29,754 nt of DNA from Myxococcales bacterium (lineage in GTDB: Bacteria; Myxococcota; Polyangia; Polyangiales; Polyangiaceae), in assembly GCA_003151595.1 (NCBI GenBank), contig PLXW01000170.1, positions 833 to 30,586 of the forward strand, in the 5' to 3' direction. Position 1 is the stretch's first letter. Every line of letters starts with the position of its first letter. The translations under genes were made by a program, and so were the position numbers. Below are positions 23,668 through 29,754 of this stretch, one piece after another. The notes under the pieces are model-generated. The model was given only the letters and a program-made list of their open reading frames with translations. It was not told the DNA's origin and made no database searches.

Positions 23668-25638
23668 GTGCGCACCCTCGTTCGATTCGCGGCTCTCTCG
23701 ATCTCGATCGGCGCGCTCGCCGTCGCCTGCGGCTCGCGAACGGGGCTGCTCGCCGGCGACCTCGGGTCGCTGGCCGACGCGTCGATCAACGTGACGACGC
23801 TCGATGGCACGCTCCCGCCCGACGGCCCGCCGCCGATCTTCGAAGGGGGCGCGCTCGACGTCTCGATCGACTGCGACCAGCCGCTCACGTGCGACCCGAC
23901 GAACCTCGGGTACCTCTACAAGTGCGGCACGCCCGTCTTTCAGTGCAGCTCGCTCGAGAACTGCGAGTCGCAGTGCACGAACGGCAAGTGCGCCGCGGCG
24001 TGCGTGAACCCGTGCGTCGATACGCTCGGACAGAACACGTCGAACGGCTGCGACTTCTACGCCGTCGAGGTCGACACCGCCGACGAAGTGGCGGGCGCTT
24101 GCTACGCGGTGTTCATCATCAACCAGTGGAAGACGGGGCAGCCGGCGAAGATCGCCGTGAACTACGGCGGGCAGGATCTGCCGGTGGCGAGCTTCGCGCG
24201 CATTCCGTACGGGCAAGGGCTCAACGTGGCGTACGCGCCGTACGACGCGAACCTCGGGTTGCCGGCGGGCGAAGTGGCGATCCTGTTTCTGTCGCGCGAT
24301 CCGGCGGCGCTCCAGGATCCCACGCCGAACGATCCGCGCGTGCTGGCGAGCTGCCCCGACGGCGTCACGCCGGCGATCGTCGGCGACTCGGCGATTCACG
24401 GCTCGGGCGTGGGGACCGCGTTTCATATCTCGACGAACGTGCCGGTCGTCGCGTACCAGATGCTGCCGTACGGCGGCGGGCGCGCGCGCGTGACCGGCGC
24501 GACGCTGCTCTTGCCGACGAACGTGTGGGACACGAACTACGTCGCGGCGAACGCTTACCAGGCGGCGTCGCTCATCCAGAGCGATCGCGCGCAGCCGACG
24601 ATGGCGATCGTGGCCAGCACGGATCGCACGCATGTGACGATCGCTCCGACGGCGGCCATCGCCACCGATGACGCAGGAACGTTCCCGTCGACCGGAGCCG
24701 GCGTGCCGATCACGTACACGCTCCAGAAGGGGCAGTACCTGCAGCTCTCGCAGAACGACGAGCTGACCGGGAGCCCCATCGTGTCGGATCAACCGGTGGG
24801 CGTCATCGGCGGGTCGACGTTGATGGACGTGCCGGTGAGTCAGGACCAGCGCGCCGACGGCGCCGAGCAGATGCTCGCGCCGGTGCGAGCGCTGGGGCAC
24901 GAGTACGTCGCCGTTCGGTACCGGAGCCGCGACCCGGCGAGCGAAGAGGTCGTCCCGTGGCGCATCGTGGGCACGGTCGATGGAACGACGCTGACCTGGG
25001 ATCCCGCGCCGCCGCCCGGCGCACCGACGTCGATCGGCGCGAAGGAGCTGGTGGAGATCGACTCGGCGGGGCCGTTCTTGGTGCGGAGCCAGGACGCGGC
25101 GCACCCGTTTTACCTGGCGTCGTACATGACCGGCGGCTTGCCGTTCGACGGCGACGGCGATCCGGAGTTCGTGAGCGTCGTGCCGCCCGAGCAGTACCTG
25201 CCGCGGTACACGTTCTTCACAGATCCCACGTACCCGGAGACGAACCTCGTCGTCGTGCGCGTGCGCGACGCCACGAGCGGCAAGATGCCGACGGTGACGC
25301 TCGATTGCGCGGGGACGCTCACGGGGTGGGCTCCGGTCGACGCGAACGATCGCTTCGAGTTCACGCGCATCGATCTGTCGACCGGCGACTGGATCGGACA
25401 GAACGGCTGCGACAACGGCGTGCACTCCATCACCGCCAGCTTCGACGCGGACGCGGGAGCGACAGGGACCGCGGCGTTCGGCGTGACGGTGTGGGGCTGG
25501 GGGAACGACGTGACGTGGGTGCCGGACAACGGCGGGACCGACGAGGTGAACCCGCTGTTCACGCGCTGGGTGAGCTACGGGTACCCGGCGGGGGCGAACT
25601 TCGCGAAGCTGAACTCGGTGGTCGTGCCGGCGCAGTGA
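23668..25638 (+). CDS. Surface lipoprotein with IgGFc-binding-protein-like domain
   Basis: 656 aa from GTG 23668. Signal peptide with lipobox AVAC (C21) predicts lipid anchoring. A Cys-rich segment (about 68-130: DCDQPLTC, KCGTPVFQC, ENCESQC, CAAACVNPC) resembles the short Cys-rich repeats of myxobacterial surface proteins. The rest (about 140-656) matches the IgGFc-binding N-terminal domain common in myxobacteria: VPVVAYQMLPYGGG, ATLLLPTNVW, MAIVASTDRTHVTIAPT, LQKGQYLQLSQ, VGVIGGSTLMDVP, LPRYTFFTDPTYPETNLVVVR. The name comes from a mammalian protein; here the function is unknown, perhaps adhesion or surface recognition. It ends 3 bp from the convergent acyl-CoA ligase gene. Confidence 0.85.
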   Translation: MRTLVRFAALSISIGALAVACGSRTGLLAGDLGSLADASINVTTLDGTLPPDGPPPIFEGGALDVSIDCDQPLTCDPTNLGYLYKCGTPVFQCSSLENCESQCTNGKCAAACVNPCVDTLGQNTSNGCDFYAVEVDTADEVAGACYAVFIINQWKTGQPAKIAVNYGGQDLPVASFARIPYGQGLNVAYAPYDANLGLPAGEVAILFLSRDPAALQDPTPNDPRVLASCPDGVTPAIVGDSAIHGSGVGTAFHISTNVPVVAYQMLPYGGGRARVTGATLLLPTNVWDTNYVAANAYQAASLIQSDRAQPTMAIVASTDRTHVTIAPTAAIATDDAGTFPSTGAGVPITYTLQKGQYLQLSQNDELTGSPIVSDQPVGVIGGSTLMDVPVSQDQRADGAEQMLAPVRALGHEYVAVRYRSRDPASEEVVPWRIVGTVDGTTLTWDPAPPPGAPTSIGAKELVEIDSAGPFLVRSQDAAHPFYLASYMTGGLPFDGDGDPEFVSVVPPEQYLPRYTFFTDPTYPETNLVVVRVRDATSGKMPTVTLDCAGTLTGWAPVDANDRFEFTRIDLSTGDWIGQNGCDNGVHSITASFDADAGATGTAAFGVTVWGWGNDVTWVPDNGGTDEVNPLFTRWVSYGYPAGANFAKLNSVVVPAQ

Positions 25639-25641
25639 GCG

Positions 25642-27441
25642 CTACGCGTACAGCGCGTCGATCCGCTCCTTGTGCCGCGCGAGCACGACGCTTCGCTTCA
25701 ACTTCAAGGTCGGCGTCAGCATCCCGTTGTCGGGGGTGAACGCCTCGGCGATGAGCGCGAAGGCCACGATTCGCTCGTACCCCTTGCAGCCGCGCGTCCG
25801 CTCTTCGATCTCGCGCGCGAAGAGATCGCGCACGCGCGCATCGGCCAGATCCGCGCTCTCGCGGACGCCGTTCGCGTCGCACCACTTCTTCACGGCGGCC
25901 GCGTCGACGACGAGGAGCGCCACGTTGTGCGGCTTGTTCCAGCCCCACACCAGCGCCTGCGAGATGAACGGGCTCAGCGTGAGGCTCTCTTCGATCGGCA
26001 CGGGCGTGACGAACTTTCCGTTCTCGAGCTTGTAGACCTCGCGAATCCGGCCGGTGATGACGAGGTAGCCGTCGGCGTCGAGTCGACCGAGGTCGCCCGT
26101 GCGAATCCCGCCGTCGTCGCGCACGACCGACGCGGTCTCGGCGGCGAGGCCGTGGTAGCCGATCATCGCGCCCGGAGTGTGGATGACGATCTCGCCCGAG
26201 CCGTCGGTCGCGTCGCCGACGCTCGCGTCGATCTCGATCCGCACGCCACGGAGCGGTCGACCGACGGTGCCGAGCTTCGACTGCCCCGGGCGATTCGCGG
26301 TGGAGACCGCGGCCGTCTCGGTCTGCCCGTACACCTCGAACATCGGAATACCGATGCACTCGAAGAGCTCGGCGATCTCTTTCGAGAGCGCCGCCGCGCC
26401 CGAGACCGCGTAGCGCAGCTCGCCGCCCAGCTTCGCACGCACCGCCGGGAACAGAACCCGCTGTGCGAGTCGCCTCGCCGCGCGCTCGCGCTTCCTCGGG
26501 CGGACGCCGGCGCGGCGCTTCTTCTCGGCGACGATCGCGGCTTCCCATACCCAGCGGAGCGCCGGCGGTCGCGCGGCCATGCCTTTCTGGATCGCGTCGT
26601 AGAGCGCGTTCCACACGCGCGGGACGGCGACGATGATCGTGGGGCGCGTGACGCGCATCGCGTCGGCCAGCTTGTCGAAGCTGCTGGGTACGGCGGTGCA
26701 CGAGCCGCGATCGATCCCCAGGATCAACTCGCAGAACCCCCCGACGTGCGCCCACGGAAGGATCGACACGGTGCGATCGCCGGGCCCCATGTCCCACTCG
26801 TCGCCGAGCGCGTTCATCTCGAAGGCGATGGCGTGGTGCGAGAGCTTCACCCCCTTGGGCTTGCCGGTCGTCCCCGAGGTGTAGATGAACGCGGCGACGT
26901 CGCCCGGCTCGGGGATGACGAGCGGCGCTTCGCCCGCGTGCGCGGAGTCGATCAGATGGCGGAACGACGTGTCGTCGGCGTGCGTCTCCGCGGCGCGATC
27001 GAAGCCGATCACGTGCGCGAGATCCGGCAGATCGCCGAGCATCGCGCGGATGCGGGCGTAGATGGCGTCCGTCGAGGCGAAGCAGACGCGCGCCTTCGCG
27101 TCGCGCAGGATGTGGCGCCAGTCGTCCTCGTGCTGCATCTCGTACATCGGCACGATCGCCGCGCCGAGCGCGTGCGTCGCCGCGAGCACCACCGGCCACT
27201 CTTCGCGGTTCTTGGAGATGACCGCCACGCGATCGCCCGCCCGCACGCCGAGCCGCGCGAGCGCCGCCCGCAAGCGAACTTCCTGGCGCGCGAGATCGGC
27301 GAACGTGACGTTCACCCATTCGCGTTCGCCGCCGCCAGCGCTCTCGCCGCTTGGCCGATCGATCGCGAGCATCGGCCGCGACGCGTGTCGCGTCGTGGCG
27401 CGCTGAACGAGGGTCACCAGATCGCGCGGGGCGTCGCTCAT
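25642..27441 (-). CDS. Long-chain fatty-acid-CoA ligase (COG1022/FAA1 type)
   Basis: Activates long-chain fatty acids to acyl-CoA via acyl-AMP; probably peripheral to the inner membrane. It is 599 aa, the usual length for this branch. Motifs: YTSGTTGKPKG (187-197), YGQTET (371-376), SGEIVIHTPGAMIGYHG, GIRTGDLGRLDADGYLVITGRIREVYKLENGKFVTPVPIEE (the ENGK-x-V-x-P form typical of COG1022) and LTPTLKLKR with the catalytic K580. It is the third gene of alr-mlaE-ligase; ATG 27441 lies 4 nt after the mlaE stop. The neighbouring lipid-transport permease suggests envelope lipid recycling or remodelling, but this is inference. Confidence 0.92.
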   Translation of the reverse strand: MSDAPRDLVTLVQRATTRHASRPMLAIDRPSGESAGGGEREWVNVTFADLARQEVRLRAALARLGVRAGDRVAVISKNREEWPVVLAATHALGAAIVPMYEMQHEDDWRHILRDAKARVCFASTDAIYARIRAMLGDLPDLAHVIGFDRAAETHADDTSFRHLIDSAHAGEAPLVIPEPGDVAAFIYTSGTTGKPKGVKLSHHAIAFEMNALGDEWDMGPGDRTVSILPWAHVGGFCELILGIDRGSCTAVPSSFDKLADAMRVTRPTIIVAVPRVWNALYDAIQKGMAARPPALRWVWEAAIVAEKKRRAGVRPRKRERAARRLAQRVLFPAVRAKLGGELRYAVSGAAALSKEIAELFECIGIPMFEVYGQTETAAVSTANRPGQSKLGTVGRPLRGVRIEIDASVGDATDGSGEIVIHTPGAMIGYHGLAAETASVVRDDGGIRTGDLGRLDADGYLVITGRIREVYKLENGKFVTPVPIEESLTLSPFISQALVWGWNKPHNVALLVVDAAAVKKWCDANGVRESADLADARVRDLFAREIEERTRGCKGYERIVAFALIAEAFTPDNGMLTPTLKLKRSVVLARHKERIDALYA

Positions 27442-27445
27442 GCGA

Positions 27446-28270
27446 TCAGATCTCCGTGAGCAGCGTGGTGAGCACGTAGTCGGCCGCGAAGATGACGACG
27501 ATGCTGGCCACGACCGCCTTGGCCGTCGCCTCGCCGACGCCGCGCGCGCCGCCGGAAGCGTTGAACCCCTTCTTGCAGCAGATGACGCTGATGATGAGCC
27601 CGAAGACGAACGCCTTGATCCCGAGCATCCGGAGGTCGCTGGGCTGAACGAGATCCTTGATGCGGTCGAAGAACGCGCCGGGGTCGATGTTCTGCCACAC
27701 GACGGCCACGAGGTACGCGCCGGTCATGCCCGCCATGCCGAAGCACACGGCGAGGAGCGGGAGCATCAACGTCGTGGCCACGACGCGCGGGACGACGAGG
27801 TACTGCACCGGGCTCACGCCCATGGTGGTGATGGCGTCGATCTGCTCGGTGACGCGCATGTTCCCGAGCTCGCTGGCCATCGTGCTTCCGGCGCGCGCCG
27901 TCACGACCACTGCGGCGAGGACCGGCGCCAGCTCGCGCGAGAGCGCCAGCGCGACGACGCCGCCGACCATCCCTTCCGCCGAGAACTGACGGAAGCCGAC
28001 GATGGTGCTGACGGTGAACGCCATCCCGGTGAACAGCCCCACCAGCCCGACGATGAACGTCGACCCTGCGCCGATGAAGTCGAGCGCGATGAGGAGCTGC
28101 GCCCATCGGTACGGAGGGCGGACCATCCACGTCGCCGCCCGCGCCGCGAGGAGCACCGTGGCGCCGAGCTCGTCGAGGAAATCGAGCGGCGGGCCGAACG
28201 CCTTGTCCGCGAGCGCCGAGAGGACGGCGAGCGGCGTGCGATCGATGGGGGCGGACGTCTGCGGGGACAA
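27446..28270 (-). CDS. mlaE: MlaE/YrbE-type ABC transporter permease
   Basis: Inner-membrane permease of an MCE-type lipid transport system. It is 274 aa from the TTG at 28270, the first possible start after the alr stop; this length fits MlaE (about 260 aa). An in-frame ATG at 28126 would cut off the N-terminal amphipathic helix. Membrane segments lie near residues 68-90, 105-130, 165-190, 220-240 and 250-270. Family motifs: LSRELAPVLAAVVVTARAGS and SELGNMRVTEQIDAITTMG, followed by PRVVATTLMLPLL and the C-terminal CKKGFNASGGARGVGEATAKAVV. No mlaF ATPase or mlaD substrate-binding gene is visible, so partners must be elsewhere. It lies between alr (14-bp gap) and the acyl-CoA ligase (4-bp gap). 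No Shine-Dalgarno at the TTG. Confidence 0.88.
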   Translation of the reverse strand: MSPQTSAPIDRTPLAVLSALADKAFGPPLDFLDELGATVLLAARAATWMVRPPYRWAQLLIALDFIGAGSTFIVGLVGLFTGMAFTVSTIVGFRQFSAEGMVGGVVALALSRELAPVLAAVVVTARAGSTMASELGNMRVTEQIDAITTMGVSPVQYLVVPRVVATTLMLPLLAVCFGMAGMTGAYLVAVVWQNIDPGAFFDRIKDLVQPSDLRMLGIKAFVFGLIISVICCKKGFNASGGARGVGEATAKAVVASIVVIFAADYVLTTLLTEI

Positions 28271-28284
28271 CGCCGCCGAGCTTA

Positions 28285-29574
28285 CTACGGCTCCCGATAA
28301 AACCGCGGCACGCGCCGCGAGATCGACGTGAGCACTTCCCACGCGATCGTCCCGCCGTGCGCGGCGACCTCGTCGGCCGTGATCGCGTCCTTGCCGAGCG
28401 GGCCTTCTTGCGCGCCGAGGGCGACCACTTCGTCGCGCATCGTCACGCCGGGAACGTCGGTGACGTCGACCATCGCCATGTCCATGGACACCGCCCCGAC
28501 GATCGGCGCGCGCTTGCCGCGGATGAGCAGGTGGCCGCGGTTCGAGACGTGGCGCGAGAGGCCGTCGGCGTAGCCGAGCGGGACGGTCGCGATGCGCGTG
28601 GGGCGCGTCGCGCGGAAGAGCGCGCCGTAGCCGACGGAGTCGCCGGTCTCGATCTCGCGAAGCGAGATGACCTCGGTGCGCACCTTCATCACGGCGCGAA
28701 GCTCGGACGAGAGCGCGACTCCGGCAGCTTGCGGCGCGACGCCGAAGAGCGCGAGCCCGGGGCGAACGGCGTCGAACAGCGCTTCGCCGCGAAGGAGCGC
28801 CGCGCTGTTCGCCGCATGCCGCACCGACGCGCGCACGCCGTGGCGCGTGAGCTGCGCGGTCGCCTCGTCGAAGCGGGTGATCTGCGCGCGCGTCTCTTCG
28901 ACGGTGGGAGCGTCGGCGCACGCGAGATGGGTCATGAGGCCGCTCACGCGAACCTCGGGGTAGTCGGCGAGCGCGGCCGCGAACTTCGGAAGCTCGCGCA
29001 TCGTCACGCCGAGGCGCGCCATCCCCGTGTCGATCTTCAGGTGCACGTCGATCGGTCCATCGACCGCGCCCATTCGCACGAGCCGCGCGAACCCCTGCAC
29101 CTGCCCCAGGTCGTAGACGACCGGCACGAGCCCGCGCGCGAGCACTTCGTCGTGCGCCCCGCCGTAGTACCCGCCCATGACCAAGATGGGCGCGCGAATC
29201 CCCGCGTCACGCAGCTCGATCGCCTCTTCGAGCAGCGCGACGCAAAACCCGTCCACTCCCGAGCGCTCCAGCGTCCGGGCGACGGCCGGCGCACCGTGAC
29301 CGTACCCATCGGCCTTCAGCACGGCCCACACGCGCGCATCGCCCGCGTGACGCTGCACCACGCGCGCGTTGTGGCGGAGCGCCTCCAGGTTGATCTCGGC
29401 GCGCGTCGGTCGCACGGCGTCGGCCGGCGCAGCCCGTCGCGGCTTCTGCACACGCGTCCCTTCCGACGGCCGATCCGCGGGAACGGACGCCGACTCCGTC
29501 GCGATCCTGGGCTGCGAAGGGGGCTCGTTCACGGCGCTTGGCTGTACGGCCAACGGGGTCGAAAGTCGAGGCAT
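28285..29574 (-). CDS. alr: Alanine racemase
   Basis: Interconverts L- and D-alanine for peptidoglycan; PLP-dependent, cytosolic. ATG 29574 (429 aa) is favoured by AGGAGAA about 7 nt upstream; an open frame continues to 29661. Motifs: RAEINLEALRHNAR, VLKADGYGHGA with K87 for PLP, HLKIDTGMARLGV, RHAANSAALL, RPGLALFG, DSVGYGALF with catalytic Y316, and GAVSMDMAMVDV. The first about 55 residues are a Pro/Ser/Ala-rich extension absent from typical racemases, and they do not look like a signal peptide. First gene of an operon with mlaE and an acyl-CoA ligase. An inverted repeat (29635-29651) and tandem repeats lie upstream. Confidence 0.95.
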   Translation of the reverse strand: MPRLSTPLAVQPSAVNEPPSQPRIATESASVPADRPSEGTRVQKPRRAAPADAVRPTRAEINLEALRHNARVVQRHAGDARVWAVLKADGYGHGAPAVARTLERSGVDGFCVALLEEAIELRDAGIRAPILVMGGYYGGAHDEVLARGLVPVVYDLGQVQGFARLVRMGAVDGPIDVHLKIDTGMARLGVTMRELPKFAAALADYPEVRVSGLMTHLACADAPTVEETRAQITRFDEATAQLTRHGVRASVRHAANSAALLRGEALFDAVRPGLALFGVAPQAAGVALSSELRAVMKVRTEVISLREIETGDSVGYGALFRATRPTRIATVPLGYADGLSRHVSNRGHLLIRGKRAPIVGAVSMDMAMVDVTDVPGVTMRDEVVALGAQEGPLGKDAITADEVAAHGGTIAWEVLTSISRRVPRFYREP

Positions 29575-29634
29575 CGGGCTTCTCCTGTCGCTAGCAAAAC
29601 GCGCCAACACGGGAAAAGCATTCCGCTCGTTTCG

Positions 29635-29651
29635 ATCGCACAAGGTGCGAT
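29635..29651. promoter_or_regulatory. Inverted repeat upstream of alr
   Basis: ATCGCAC-AAG-GTGCGAT: perfect 7-bp arms, 3-nt centre, about 60 bp before the alr start. The location fits an operator or a leader hairpin; I cannot tell which. Confidence 0.35.
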
Positions 29652-29670
29652 GCCGTGTCACCGCGGGGGT

Positions 29671-29754
29671 GACTTCGACTCAGGGCCCACCCGACTCCGA
29701 GTCGCGTGGCATGCGACTTCGACTCAGGGCCCACCCGACTCCGAGTCGCTTGGC
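29671..29754. repeat. Two copies of a 40-bp palindrome-containing repeat (44-bp period)
   Basis: Copies at 29671-29710 and 29715-29754 differ at one base (GCGTGGC versus GCTTGGC) and are separated by ATGC. Each contains the palindrome CGACTC-C-GAGTCG and another upstream CGACTC, so a hairpin can form. The array runs off the window edge, so its total size is unknown. Confidence 0.85.

Noticed and set aside
25672..27459. 595-aa plus-strand open frame
   Set aside because: Antisense of the long-chain acyl-CoA ligase, which has all catalytic motifs.

Overview
High-GC bacterial DNA, most consistent with a member of the Myxococcota (myxobacteria, Polyangiales-like). The clues are very GC-rich third codon positions, an IgGFc-binding-type surface lipoprotein, an RxxxR/NxSxxG PilZ protein of the kind abundant in myxobacteria, an HD-GYP response regulator, and two exbB-exbD-exbD motor-type clusters resembling the aglR-aglQ-aglS arrangement. 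Genus assignment is inference. I see no tRNA, rRNA, CRISPR array, insertion sequence or prophage gene.

Layout. 1-713 (-): N-terminal part of a membrane pyrophosphatase (hppA), cut by the window edge. 970-2915 (-): exbB-exbD-exbD. 2916-3834: a 919-bp divergent intergenic region. 3835-6805 (+): a second exbB-exbD-exbD set plus a single-TM protein. 11454-6814 (-): four genes joined by 4-nt stop/start overlaps (beta-class DNA methyltransferase, HD phosphohydrolase, signal-peptide protein of unknown function, MOFRL-type glycerate kinase). 11497-13650 (+): helicase-associated-domain protein. 13656-14927 (-): lysA. 14996-17385 (+): pyk overlapping a DsbA-like lipoprotein. 17506-19976 (+): hybrid histidine kinase and HD-GYP regulator. 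20066-20386 (+): small acidic hypothetical. 20454-22121 (-): acyl-CoA synthetase. 22152-25638 (+): PilZ protein, nadA, IgGFc-like lipoprotein. 29574-25642 (-): alr, mlaE and a long-chain acyl-CoA ligase in one probable operon. The right edge holds two copies of a 40-bp palindrome-containing repeat.

The most interesting part is 970-6805: two related, divergent ExbB/ExbD1/ExbD2 modules. In each, the gap between exbB and the first exbD carries two short inverted repeats, suggesting a shared post-transcriptional design that sets the excess of ExbB over ExbD. Each module has one TolQ-type channel protein and two different TolR-type proteins, all with their channel Asp/Thr residues. No TonB, TolA, TolB or Pal gene is visible, so these may be dedicated proton-driven motors (gliding-type or envelope energisers) rather than classical Tol or Ton systems. 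Elsewhere the window is mostly housekeeping metabolism (lysine, D-alanine, NAD, pyruvate, acyl-CoA) and c-di-GMP/phosphorelay signalling.
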